Assembly (NCBI GenBank): GCA_046350295.1
Contig: JAXMAR010000030.1
Location: 1 to 64,000, forward strand
Length of the DNA: 64,000 nt
Direction: 5' to 3'
Origin: JAXMAR01 sp046350295
Lineage (GTDB): Bacteria; Planctomycetota; Planctomycetia; Gemmatales; Gemmataceae
Position numbers and translations under genes: made by a program. Shown here in pieces: positions 17,092 to 26,226 of this stretch (position 1 is the first letter of the stretch; every line of letters begins with the position of its first letter). The notes under the pieces are model-generated. The model was not told the origin of the DNA, ran no database searches, and saw only the letters and a program-made list of their open reading frames with translations.

Positions 17092-18102
17092 ATGATCAAG
17101 GTCGCCGTTCTGGGAGGCTCGGGCTACACCGCCCTGGAACTCATCAAAATCCTGCTGCGCCATCCGAAGGTCAAGATCGAAGCCGTCACGTCGCGGCAGG
17201 AGGGGACGCCGCTGGTCAGCGAGCAACACCCAGCCCTCACCGGGCGGATCCAGCTGCGCATGGAGCCCCTGGATGTCGACAGGCTGGTCGCGCGCGGCGT
17301 CCAGTGCGCGTTCGGCTGCCTGCCGCACGGCGTGAGCATGGAATCCTTGCCGCCTCTGCTGGAGCGCGGCCTGCGCGTCATCGACCTGAGCGCCGACTAT
17401 CGGCTGCGCGATCCGAACACCTACGCTCAGTGGTACGGCGAGGACCATCACGATCTCGCTCATCTGACGCACGCGGTCTACGGCCTCCCCGAGATCTACG
17501 GCGACGACATCCCGGCCGCCCAGCTTGTCGCCAACCCCGGCTGCTATCCGCAGACGGCTATCCTCGGCCTGGCGCCGCTCGTGGCAGGCAAGTACATCGA
17601 CCTGGGGAGCATCATCATCGACAGCAAGAGCGGCGTTTCCGGCGGGGGGCGCACTCCCAAGCTCGCCTTCCATTTCCCCGAGTGCAACGAGAGCTTTTCG
17701 GCCTACGGCGTCGGCAATCACCGCCACACGCCGGAGATCGAGCAGGCGCTGAGCGACATCGCCGGCGAGCCGGTCGAGGTGATCTTCACGCCCCATCTCG
17801 TGCCGATGGACCGTGGCATCTTCTCCACGATCTACGCGACGCCCAAGCGCGGCATGAGCGAGGAGCAGGTGTTCGAGCTGTATCGCGAGTACTTCCGCGC
17901 CGCGCCCGTTCGTGCGCGTCGTCAAACGCTTGCCGGCGACGAAGGACACGGCGCCACGAACTTTCTCGACATCAGTGTGCGGACCGTTTCGCGGCCGCAT
18001 TCTCGTCCTGGTCGTGGAGAACAACCTGGTGCGCGGCGTCGAGTTGCGGTGCAGAATTTCAATCGCATGTACGGGTTCGAGGAGACGACCGGACTGCTTT
18101 GA
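17092..18102 (+). CDS. argC: N-acetyl-gamma-glutamyl-phosphate reductase, with internal compensating indels
   Basis: Third enzyme of arginine biosynthesis; it reduces N-acetylglutamyl phosphate to the semialdehyde with NADPH. From the ATG at 17092 (GAGAGGGG upstream) the frame reads IKVAVLGGSGYTALELIKIL, then the catalytic cysteine motif VANPGCYPQTAILGL, ESFSAYGVGNHRHTPEI and HLVPMDRGIFSTIYA. The end YGFEETTGLL is also in frame. Between about 17905 and 18050 the expected text RVVKRLPATKDTA and GRILVLVVENNLVRG lies in the +1 frame, while TNFLDISVRTV is in the main frame. The frame is open throughout only because several small indels cancel out. Confidence 0.9.
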   Translation: MIKVAVLGGSGYTALELIKILLRHPKVKIEAVTSRQEGTPLVSEQHPALTGRIQLRMEPLDVDRLVARGVQCAFGCLPHGVSMESLPPLLERGLRVIDLSADYRLRDPNTYAQWYGEDHHDLAHLTHAVYGLPEIYGDDIPAAQLVANPGCYPQTAILGLAPLVAGKYIDLGSIIIDSKSGVSGGGRTPKLAFHFPECNESFSAYGVGNHRHTPEIEQALSDIAGEPVEVIFTPHLVPMDRGIFSTIYATPKRGMSEEQVFELYREYFRAAPVRARRQTLAGDEGHGATNFLDISVRTVSRPHSRPGRGEQPGARRRVAVQNFNRMYGFEETTGLL

Positions 18103-18124
18103 GGGCGTGCCGCGGCCTTGGTCA

Positions 18125-18995
18125 TGGGACGGATCCGGCGCGGGGACGGCGCGATATTCGCCACGGTGTTGCTGGGCGAGGAGCTGCATCGGCGTTCCCG
18201 GGCGTGGGGCGCCGCGGCGATTCAGCTCGAAGGCGTGGATGGCGGCGCGCAGCGGTTCCAGGTTGCGATTTGCGGCAGCAGGGGCGGCGTAAGGTCGTCG
18301 GCGTCGGTGAGAAAGAAGATGACTTCCGGGCGGCCCGAGGGCGAGGTTGAACGCCGGCGCGTGCATGGTGGGCGCCCTCGGGAGCGAGGTTGCGCAGGCG
18401 GCGGCGACGGCCTCCTTCGTGTCCCGGTAAGCTGAGCCAGCCCGGAGACGCAGGCAAAGCGTGCCCGGCTGTTGTAGACGATGATCTGAAGACCGCATCG
18501 TCCGGCAGGCGGTCGAGGCTGGCGATCACTTCATTACTCGCGTTCCCACAGACCGTCTTTGCCCATGCTCGAGGAAGCGTCGAGAACGTAGACGATCTTC
18601 TTCGCCTTGACGCCGACGTGGAAGAAAGAGACGCCCTTGCCCGCGCCCGAGCCGACACCGGAGCCGCCACCTTTGCCGGCACCGTCGCCGATCTTCGCGG
18701 GAGCGGCGGCCGATGCGGCGCCGTGATCGAGAACGGGGCCGAACAGGAGCGGGTTGCGCAGAGTCGCTTCCCCTTCGAGGGCGCTCGGCTCGGAGGCCTC
18801 TTCGCCGGTGTGGCGTGTCTTCGGCGGGCGGCGCTCCATGCCGAAGCCGACGTTGCGTAGTGTCGCCGTCGGAGTCGCCGGTGTGTTGGATTCGGGAGGC
18901 AGGAGATAGACGGCGGCGCCGACGACGAGGTGGGCCGCCAGGGAGATCAGCAGCGGGCCGCGCCAACGGCCGGGTTTGCCGTGGGCCAGGATCAT
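18125..18995 (-). pseudogene. Membrane-anchored von Willebrand factor A protein, frameshifted
   Basis: From the ATG at 18995 the protein reads MILAHGKPGRWRGPLLISLA, with a hydrophobic segment around residues 14-31, a Pro/Gly-rich linker, and the metal-binding start of a vWA domain (KKIVYVLDASSSMGKDG). The frame then stops at 18534. The expected continuation ASNEVIASLDRLPDDAVF, EVIFFLTDADDL and HAFELNRRGAPRPGTPMQLL is found downstream in other frames, in order. At least three indels are needed. The 3' limit is estimated. vWA proteins of this type bind protein ligands at the cell surface. Confidence 0.75.
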
Positions 18996-19159
18996 CCGTG
19001 CTCCTTTTTGCTCAAGCCGGGTCGCCCGGCTTGCCGATATTGTGAATGTTGCCAAGGGGTGGTCCGACCCGTCAATGGCAAGGCAGGATGCCGATTTCGG
19101 ACATCATGCTTTGAGCTGACCAACCTGAGGGATAGCGGCGACGCAAGGCAGCGTCTCCG

Positions 19160-19657
19160 CTATTTTTTTTGCGCTCCGACCGGCAGGATGTAGCCTTCGC
19201 CGAGGGCCCAGCGGTTCGTCCGTCGCACCTGGCCCTCCTCGGCTCGCTTTTGCTCGAGCAGAAGCAGGCTGCCCATGCCGCGGCCCGCGTTGCCCGGATC
19301 GTGCCACACCATCTCCCCGATCGTCTTGCCGGCGCCCTTCTCCTTGTCTTCCCAGAATGACAGGCTGAAAGTGTATCCTTCCTGTGTTTGACATTCGACG
19401 ACATTGCCGCTGCGATGCGGCTTGAGCTGCAAGCTGCGCAGGTTGCGCTCCCAGGCCAGCGCCGCCGTGGTTGGTCGGATGCCGTCGAAGACCGGCCGAT
19501 CTTCACTCCACTGACGAAAGGACGCTGTCTCCAGTTCGTGGGCCACGCGGGCCTCGGCCGGCGGCGTTTCCTTGTAGTACACATGACGAGGCATGCACCC
19601 CAACGCAAGCCAGGGCAGGCAGCAGAAGGTCAGACGCTTGCTCCAGAACGTGGTCAT
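19160..19657 (-). CDS. Predicted lipoprotein, unknown function
   Basis: A 165-residue protein starting at the ATG at 19657 (MTTFWSKRLTFCCLPWLALG followed by C). The lipobox LALGC around residue 21 predicts lipid anchoring. The mature part contains TAALAWERNLRSLQLKPHRS, a beta-rich stretch around EGYTFSLSFWEDKEKG, and VWHDPGNAGRGMGSLLLLEQ. I do not recognise the family. The frame is also open upstream to 19714, but that part lacks a signal. Confidence 0.7.
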   Translation of the reverse strand: MTTFWSKRLTFCCLPWLALGCMPRHVYYKETPPAEARVAHELETASFRQWSEDRPVFDGIRPTTAALAWERNLRSLQLKPHRSGNVVECQTQEGYTFSLSFWEDKEKGAGKTIGEMVWHDPGNAGRGMGSLLLLEQKRAEEGQVRRTNRWALGEGYILPVGAQKK

Positions 19658-19885
19658 GGGCGGAAAGTAAGCCGGCCCCCCAAGCATGAAAGCGCGGTTG
19701 GCGGCGGGATGCAATGAGAATCGCGAATCAATAGCGGCTCATAGCCAAACCTTCGGCCGATTGCAAGAGCGGAAAAATGCCACCCTTTCGCCGGCGAATT
19801 ACTAAACGGGGAATCGCTGCGGCCCGGGCGTCGTGTCTGGCCGCAGGCGCCCCGTTTTTGGCGTTTGTCGCCGAAGGAGAGCGAG

Positions 19886-20680
19886 ATGAAGAAAGCGTTG
19901 ACGATCCTGGCGATCGTGGGTCTGGGCTGGTTCGTGGTCAAAAAGACCTCGTTCGGCGAGACGGTGAAAGCCTGCTGGGCCAACATCCAGAAAGGGGAGT
20001 ACATCCGTGAATCCACCACCCGCGACAAGATCCGCGACGCCCGCGCGGAGCTGACCAAGATGGATCAGGAGGTCGACCGCCTAGTCCGGCCCATGGCCGA
20101 GTACATGGCGGCCATCGGCAAGCTGAAAAAGGACATTGCCGCCACCGAGACGGCGCTGACCGAGCAGAAGGAAGTGCTGCGCATCCTGGCCCGCGACGTC
20201 AGCGGCGGGGCGACCAGCCTTATCTATTCGGGGAGGAGCTTCTCGGCGGACCGCGTCGAGGCCAAGCTCAAAAAGGACTTCGAGAGCTATCAGCGTCTGG
20301 AGAATCAGCTTAAGAGCCGCAAGGAGCTGCTCGAGGCCAAGGAGAAGGCGCTGGCCGGCGTGCAGGACCAGATGGCCAAGGCGGGCGCCAAGAAACGCGA
20401 GTTCGAGGTTCGGCTGGCGCAGCTCGAAGCCGACGAGGAGACGCTCCAGCTCGCCAAGATGGGGACGAAGCTCCAGCTCGACCAGACCCTGACCACGCAA
20501 CTCGAAGCTCTGCTCGAGGACATCGGCCACCGGCACGACGTCGACCGCGCCGAGCTGGAGCTGCGCACGGGAAAGCCGGCCGAGGACGGCATCGTCGTCC
20601 GGACACGACCGGAGGCGAAGACGGACGCGGCGTCGATCCTGCGTTATCTCGAGGACGGCGAGACGACGGCGCGGAAGTAA
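19886..20680 (+). CDS. Membrane-anchored coiled-coil protein
   Basis: A 264-residue protein from the ATG at 19886, with GGAG six bases upstream. It has one N-terminal hydrophobic segment (MKKALTILAIVGLGWFVVKK) followed by long heptad-rich helices: ARAELTKMDQEVDRLVRPM, IGKLKKDIAATETALTEQK, and about residues 130-240 (LKSRKELLEAKEKALAGVQ and onward). It resembles membrane-bound coiled-coil scaffolds with a PspA-like appearance, but I cannot name a family. It is followed by a palindromic repeat. Confidence 0.82.
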   Translation: MKKALTILAIVGLGWFVVKKTSFGETVKACWANIQKGEYIRESTTRDKIRDARAELTKMDQEVDRLVRPMAEYMAAIGKLKKDIAATETALTEQKEVLRILARDVSGGATSLIYSGRSFSADRVEAKLKKDFESYQRLENQLKSRKELLEAKEKALAGVQDQMAKAGAKKREFEVRLAQLEADEETLQLAKMGTKLQLDQTLTTQLEALLEDIGHRHDVDRAELELRTGKPAEDGIVVRTRPEAKTDAASILRYLEDGETTARK

Positions 20681-20687
20681 GTTCCTC

Positions 20688-20817
20688 GTTTAGCCCCGGT
20701 TCGCAGAACCGCGGCGGACAGCCTCCTCGAGGGGTTGACGCCAAGGCGTCGAAAGAGGCAGCGTGCGCCGCGAAATCTGTCTACGGCGTCGCGTCCGCCC
20801 CGGTTCCGCCAACCGTG
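20688..20817. repeat. Paired GCCCCGGTTCGCAGAACCG repeats, copies 2 and 3
   Basis: 20688-20721 is nearly identical to the reverse complement of 15523-15556, with one extra base. 20793-20817 is a weaker copy in the opposite orientation (GTCCGCCCCGGTT then CCAACCG). The two copies face each other across about 70 bases, so the region has the form of a small mobile palindrome. It occupies the gap before the FHA-like gene and may hold part of its promoter. Confidence 0.75.
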
Positions 20818-20845
20818 TCTAGACATCCCGACTAAAATGATACCG

Positions 20846-21529
20846 ATGTCGCAAACGTCCCCTACGTCCGCCGGGCTCGATATCACCTGGGTTCAGGGGC
20901 AGTCGCCGCGTCTGCTGCTGTGGGTCGATGGGATCGGCGGTTATCTTGTGTGTCTTGGCTCGCGCGTGACCTTGGGGCAGGTGAACCCCGAGACGACGCC
21001 GGACATCTCCCTGTTGGCGGACATCTCGCGGCATCACGCGACCATCGAGCGCGACGCGGAAGCCTACACGTTGTCGGCGATCCGCAAGGTGAGCGTGAAC
21101 GGCCAGACCGTGGAGCGATGTCTGCTGCGTGACGGCGACCGGCTGACGCTCGGCGTTTCGTGTCAGCTTGTGTTCGGACAGCCGGCGCGGCTCAGTGCCT
21201 CGGCCCGCGTGAATGTCGTGAGCGGGCATCGGTTGGCGCAACCAGTGGAAGGTGTCCTGCTGATGGCGGATACGCTTGTTTTGGGGGCGGGACCGCAGTC
21301 GCATGTGAGCATCGAGGAGTTGGAGAAGCCGGTCGTCCTGTTTCGGCATGACAAGGGCATCGGCGTGCGGCATGAGGGACGCCTGAAGGTCGACGGCGAG
21401 GTGGCTCAGGAGCGGGCGCTGATCCACCCGGGACAGCGGGTGAGCGCCGGCGGCGTGACGTTCACCTTCGAAGCGTTTAGCCCGGGGGCCGGGTGGCATG
21501 CTTTTGCGGGTCCCGGCAAGGGTCGTTGA
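20846..21529 (+). CDS. FHA-like domain protein
   Basis: A 227-residue protein from the ATG at 20846. It begins MSQTSPTSAGLDITWVQGQ and contains FHA-type pieces: a glycine/arginine strand around SRVTLGQ, DISLLADISRHHATIERD for the phosphothreonine-binding Arg-His loop, VSVNGQTVERCLLRDGDRLT and LGVSCQLVFGQP. The second half, with LVLGAGPQSHVSIEEL and IRHEGRLKVDG-like strands, looks like a second, degenerate FHA unit. It sits just before a Ser/Thr kinase locus on the same strand, which fits a phospho-reader role. The start is approximate because MIPMSQ at 20837 is also possible. Confidence 0.8.
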   Translation: MSQTSPTSAGLDITWVQGQSPRLLLWVDGIGGYLVCLGSRVTLGQVNPETTPDISLLADISRHHATIERDAEAYTLSAIRKVSVNGQTVERCLLRDGDRLTLGVSCQLVFGQPARLSASARVNVVSGHRLAQPVEGVLLMADTLVLGAGPQSHVSIEELEKPVVLFRHDKGIGVRHEGRLKVDGEVAQERALIHPGQRVSAGGVTFTFEAFSPGAGWHAFAGPGKGR

Positions 21530-21557
21530 AAAGCCGGCTGACACCGCAAAAGCATGC
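21496..21557. terminator. Fourteen-base inverted repeat at the end of the FHA-like gene
   Basis: GCATGCTTTTGCGG at 21496-21509 and CCGCAAAAGCATGC at 21544-21557 are perfect inverted repeats with a 34-base loop. The left arm lies inside the last codons of the FHA-like gene. No T run follows, so it may be a factor-dependent terminator or an mRNA-stabilising hairpin. Confidence 0.6.
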
Positions 21558-21634
21558 TTCACGTGACCTGAGACAGCCGCCAGTGCATGACTTTGATCAT
21601 GCCACCCAGACGACTCGCCTCAAAGGAGGCAACC

Positions 21635-23176
21635 ATGAAGTTCCTGTTCGCATCCGGACAACGGCCGCTCGATGGCTTCACCATCAAGCGCGGTATTGGC
21701 CGGGGCGGCTTCGGCGAAGTCTACCTCGCCCTTTCCGACGGCGGCAAGGAGGTCGCGCTCAAGGTATTGCGCGAGCATCGGGACATCGAGATGCGGCATC
21801 CAGCAATGCCTCAACCTCAAGCACCCCAACCTGGTTCATCTCTACGACCTCCCGCACGGACGCCGAAGGCAATCCCTGGCTCGTCATGGAATACGTCGCC
21901 GGCGAATCGCTCGCCGCCCATGGAACGCCATCCGGCCGGCCTGCCGCGCGTGGCGTGCGCTGGTTCGAGAACCGCCGCCGCAATTCACTATCTGCACGAA
22001 CAAGGGACTGGTGCACCGCGACCCTGAAGCCGGGCAACATCTTCATCGAACAGCCAGGTCAAGGTTGGCGACTACGGCCTCTGCAAGTTCATCGCCTCCA
22101 GCCGGCGTGGGGCACAGACGCAAAGCGTCGGCACCGTCCGCTACATGGCCCCCGAAATCTCCGCAGCAGCTACAACCGCCAGGTCGATATCTACGCGGCG
22201 GGCGTCATCCTCTTCGAAATGCTCACCGGCCAGGTCCTTTGAGGGGCAATCGGCGGGGAGATCCTGATGTGTTGACGGCGACGCCGGACCTCAACGCGTC
22301 GCCGCCGATTTCGGCCATCGTCGAGCGGGCGGCACGGCGAAGAGTCCAGCCAAACGCTATGCCGGCATCGGCGAGATGAGCAAGCAACTGGCGGCGGTGA
22401 TCGCCCGAAAGGATGTGCCGGCGCCGCTCGCGTTCCGGACGGAGGTCGATAGCTCCGAGTCAAACCGGGCTCAGGCTTCAGGAATCGGGGACTCCGGCGC
22501 CGGCGCGGCGCGGCGGCGCCGGTTGGTGGCCTTCTTGCAGGCAGCTCCTGACAGCCGGCCTGGTCGCGGCCGTCCCTTTCCTGGCGCGTGACGCTGCTCC
22601 TCTTTCGCGGCGAGTGGCAGCAGATGATCACTCCGTATCTTCTGGCCCTGGCCGGCTCCTGCGCCGTGCTTGCCGCCAACTTCTTCTGGCCCAGGCCCGC
22701 CGATGAATCGGGACACCGGCGGCTCGTCCTGTGCGGCATCGGCCTGGCACTGGGCCTCTTCGCTGTCTGGCTCGACGGCTTCGAACTGCCCTGGCTCGGC
22801 GCGGATGACGTCGACTCGCTCCGACCGGTTGTGGGCCCGGTCCCCGATTTGCCGCGCCATCCCTTCTACGACCGCCTTTACGACCACAACCATTCGATCC
22901 CCGTCCTGGCCGGCTACCTGGCCTACTTCGGGCTGCTGTTCCTGGCCATCCGCTGGTGGCGCCTGGCCGAGAGGCCGCGGCCGCAGCGCCTCGACATGCG
23001 GAGCGTGCTCGCCGTCGCCTTCTGGGCCTACTTGTTGCTTTTCCTGCTGCCGACGACGGCAATCCGGCAGGAGGCGTTCTTGACCATGATCGGTGTCGCC
23101 GTCGTGACGCGGCTGGCCGGCCCCCTGGGGCAGCCGGCGCCTGTGCGGGACGCGGCTTCGCCTCAATGCCGCATGA
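21635..23176 (+). pseudogene. Ser/Thr protein kinase with C-terminal membrane domain, frameshifted
   Basis: The ATG at 21635 has AAAGGAGG upstream. The first frame gives FTIKRGIGRGGFGEVYLALS with the ATP loop, and EVALKVLREH with the catalytic lysine. Later kinase parts lie in other frames: CLNLKHPNLVHLYDL, NPWLVMEYVAGESLA, GLVHRD, KPGNIFIE, a DYG in place of DFG, and NRQVDIYAAGVILFEMLTG. From about 22590 one frame encodes about five hydrophobic segments (ITPYLLALAGSCAVLAANF, LAGYLAYFGLLFLAIRWW, AVAFWAYLLLFLLPTTA). At least six indels are needed. The likely stop is TGA at 23174-23176. Confidence 0.75.
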
Positions 23177-23186
23177 GCGAGGAACC

Positions 23187-23706
23187 ATGCAGCTGGGCCG
23201 CGTTACTTGTCTGTTGCCTGCTCGCCGCGGCGCAGGCGACGCCGCCCGTTCCGCGCGCGCTGGCGTCACCGCCGAGCCGCGCGGCCACTGCGCTGGCCCC
23301 GCGAAATCAGGGCATCGGCGAGACGCTGCCCAAAGGCCGAGGCCGACGCGGTGCGCCACGCCCTCGAAGTCCTGCTCGCGACCGACGACGATCGATGTCT
23401 GGCGGCCTGACGTCGATTTTGTCCGCAAATACGTCCTCAAGAGCGACGGCCGACCCGGCGTCGAGGAAAATTACAAACACGCAGCAGGAACCTGGACGTA
23501 CAAGACGTGGCTCTACCCGCTCCAGCCGTTCCCCGAGCAGACCTTGCGTCATTTTCAGGAGCAAGAGCGGCGAACGGGCCGCTTGCTTGAACGGCGGCTC
23601 TGGGCGACGGGCTTCGTCGCGGCTGCGCTGCTGGCAGGATTGATCGCGCTCGGGGCTGCTACGCCTGGGGCACGGGCCGTCCTCCTCATCCCCTGTCCCG
23701 AAATGA
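23187..23706 (+). pseudogene. Secreted or membrane protein of unknown family, frameshifted
   Basis: A probable gene directly after the kinase (ten-base gap, GAGGAA before the ATG at 23187). Readable pieces are a signal-like AALLVCCLLAAAQATPP, then EADAVRHALEVLLATDDDRC in a second frame, and KYVLKSDGRPGVEENYKHAA and GTWTYKTWLYPLQPFPEQTL in a third, ending with a hydrophobic segment GFVAAALLAGLIALG. Two or more indels separate them. I cannot name the family. Its position suggests it is the kinase's partner. The 3' end is estimated. Confidence 0.5.
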
Positions 23707-23736
23707 CGGCGCGTGCTTCCAAGACCCGCAGGCGCC

Positions 23737-24873
23737 TCATTTCACACGCTTCAACTGTTCCTCCACGCTCTTGTGGCGGCTGGCGGATCCGGTCGCGCGC
23801 TGACCAGTCTGGCCAGCTTGGCTGGCAGGCGCTCTTTGTCAAAGGCGGCTGAGAACGGGCTGAAGCTCTTTTGCAATTCCTCCAGTCGTTTCGCCTACGC
23901 CTCAGGCTGAAGGACGGTCCGGTGCAATTCGCCCAGACGCGTCAGGTAACGCTTGCGGCCTTCGGGCGTTTCCATCAGGGAGCGGGCGACGACTACCGTT
24001 GAAGTTGGGGAGGATCGGCCCGTTGGGATCGCCGAACATCTGGTCCATGCCGGAGGGGATAGAGGCAATCTTGTTGCGTCGGGTCATGACTTGCGCGGTA
24101 GTTGTTGCGGTTCATCGAGGTAGCCGTCCAGTCCCAGGTGATGACTTCCAGGGCGAGGAAGCGATGAACCTGTCGAGGATCGAGCAACTTCTCGAAGCTG
24201 TCGAAGCGGACTTTGCGGTCGGGCTCGCGGGCGGCGGCGAGGAAGCGCGCGGGGTCGGCCTGGTCCTTCACGTCGCTCCTTGCTGCAGGAGCACCCAGCC
24301 GGCGATCGATGTCGCGTAGGAAACCGCCGTCGTAGAAGTTCCCCCTTCCTGGTGTTGAAGTGCGCGCTTGAGGAAATAACCGTCGTAACCTTCCTTGACG
24401 TAGTAGAGCCCGCGGCGGCTGCCGTTGATGAAAACGACGGCGTGAGCGACGCCGAGGCCGGGACGCCGGCGGCGCGGGAACATCGCCCGCAGATCAGCTC
24501 GGCGCGTGGCTGAGGTCCTGGAGCGAATTGGCGGGAGTGGAACTTGTCGAGGCCGTGGAACCGCTGCCCTTCGGCGAACTTGTCCATGTTGATCATGGGG
24601 AGGCCTTGTCGTCGATGTTGCGGAAGCTGCCCGCCGCCCCCGAGATGGACGCCGAGCACCGGGGTAGCTCTTGTCCCCTTCCTTCAGCGTCGCCTTGACG
24701 TACTTGCGCGGCTCGCGTCGCAGCGCGTCCATCTCCTTGGGGCCTATCTCCAGATGGAGCGTGAGGACCTTGCCGCTCTTGAAGACGTCACTCCCCTTTT
24801 CCTGGCCGAGGGCGCCTGGGGGAACGCGGCAAACAACGACAGCGACGAGAAGCGAAAGGAACGTTCGCGGCAT
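23737..24873 (-). pseudogene. CotH-family protein, frameshifted
   Basis: A secreted protein of the CotH (spore-coat H-like, atypical kinase) family. From the ATG at 24873 it reads MPRTFLSLLVAVVVCRVPPG (signal peptide), then VLTLHLEIGPKEMDALRREP. Later family pieces occur in order but in different frames: INMDKFAEGQRFHGLDKFH, HAVVFINGSRRGLYYVKEGY, DGYFLKRALQHQEG, FLALEVITWDWT, MNRNNYR, ASIPSGMDQMFGDPNGPIL, and a Lys-rich end with a TGA at 23737-23739. At least five indels are needed. Together these pieces cover the whole usual length, so nothing large is missing. Confidence 0.8.
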
Positions 24874-25021
24874 GAGGGCTCGCCCCGAAAACCGTGTTGC
24901 GAAGCCCGATCAGTATAGAGGGCGGGCGCAGGCTTTCCAACGTCGGAAGGCGGCCACGCGCTTTCGTGGCGGCTGGATCCGTTGGCCGGTCGCGAGGGCA
25001 GGGGCCGTTATTCAAAGGCAG

Positions 25022-26014
25022 TTAGCGTGGGATCACGCCGATCGGCGTCAGCGAGTCCGGCCCGTGTGGCGCCCGCGGCGTCTCGACGAGGCGCGGCGGG
25101 GCAGCCCCACTGGAACCGCCCTCGGCCGTCGAATGGCGGCTGAAGACGACAATGTCCAGCAAGGAGCGGCTGCCGGAAGGAAGGGTGGGGCGCGGCAAGG
25201 CGCCGACGTTTTCCGCGTAGGTTCGCGCCGCGTCGCTCGGGCCGGCGGCAGGGACCGGCTCTCCGAGAGCGCCCGGCGCCGTATAGGACGCTTGCTTCAC
25301 GCCGTCGTCCTTCGAAGGCCGTCCAAGCGCCTGGGCCGCCGGTGGCTCGAGCGAGAGGGCGGGCGTGGCCTCGCCGCTGCGCGACAGGCAGCGTTCCAGG
25401 GCTTCGAAGGCGCAGATCTTCACGCGTACGCTGGTCTCGCCCGGATTGCAGTCCTCGTCGCCGCCGTTTACGGCGATCTTGAGCGCCGCGACCGTCCTGG
25501 GGGAGCAACAGCAGCCGGCGCCGAGCGCGCGGGCCGCTTCCAGCCGCACGCATTCGTTGGGATCGGTTCGCAAGGCGGCGATCAGCGCCAGCTCCGCCTC
25601 AGGATAGTAATGACAATCGACCGTCCCAAGGTAGCGTACGGCGGCACGACGGGCCCTGGCGCCGGCTTCCTCGAGCTTGATCTTGGCGGCCGCCTCCTCG
25701 GCGGGGGACAGGTCGCCGGGCTGGAGCTTGCACAGTTCCTCCCGCGTCAGGAGGGGTAGGCAGCATTCCGGGACGAGGCCCCCTGTCGCCAGGCGCAGCG
25801 GCGCGAGCATGTTATTGACGAGCTGACCGAAGGTCGACTGGCAGTATCTCTGCTTGCACTCGCGCAGCCTGTCGCAACAAGATCCGACGAGACCGCAAGT
25901 CGTCGGGGGTGGAGCGACCGGGCCAACGAGGATGGGTGGGGGAGGGGCGATTTGGGCCCGGGCGGAGTTCGCGCAAAAGAGCCAGACGATGCCCAAGACG
26001 AGTTGGCGATTCAT
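25022..26014 (-). CDS. Secreted cysteine-rich protein with HEAT-like helices
   Basis: A 330-residue protein from the ATG at 26014. The signal peptide is MNRQLVLGIVWLFCANSARA. A proline-rich stretch is followed by cysteine-rich sequence (CGLVGSCCDRLRECKQRYC). A central region has HEAT-like helices with more cysteines: ARRAAVRYLGTVDCHYYPEA, ECVRLEAARALGAGCCCSP and VRVKICAFEALERCLSRSG. The C-terminal 100 residues are low in complexity. The cysteines probably form disulphides outside the cytoplasm. It is divergent from the beta-barrel gene (212 bases between starts), suggesting joint regulation. Confidence 0.8.
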   Translation of the reverse strand: MNRQLVLGIVWLFCANSARAQIAPPPPILVGPVAPPPTTCGLVGSCCDRLRECKQRYCQSTFGQLVNNMLAPLRLATGGLVPECCLPLLTREELCKLQPGDLSPAEEAAAKIKLEEAGARARRAAVRYLGTVDCHYYPEAELALIAALRTDPNECVRLEAARALGAGCCCSPRTVAALKIAVNGGDEDCNPGETSVRVKICAFEALERCLSRSGEATPALSLEPPAAQALGRPSKDDGVKQASYTAPGALGEPVPAAGPSDAARTYAENVGALPRPTLPSGSRSLLDIVVFSRHSTAEGGSSGAAPPRLVETPRAPHGPDSLTPIGVIPR

Positions 26015-26226
26015 CACTCTACCCCCCCCCGCGATCGGATTCGGGATCTCCCTATCTCCTAAATCTCGGCAGCGGAATCGGCGAACCTTGAGGATTACTC
26101 CGCCCGTATAGACGGCAGAATCGTTCAAGTTTGCCCCGTTTACCGTCCGAAAAAAGAGGGGAGGCCCGCGCTCGATCGAGCGGCATCAGGCCCGGCTCGG
26201 CGGATCGCTCAGGACGAGGAGGAGGC

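Noticed and set aside
17017..18498. A 493-residue minus-strand frame opposite argC
   Set aside because: Only its first part carries real sequence (the 3' part of the vWA gene); the remainder is antisense to argC.
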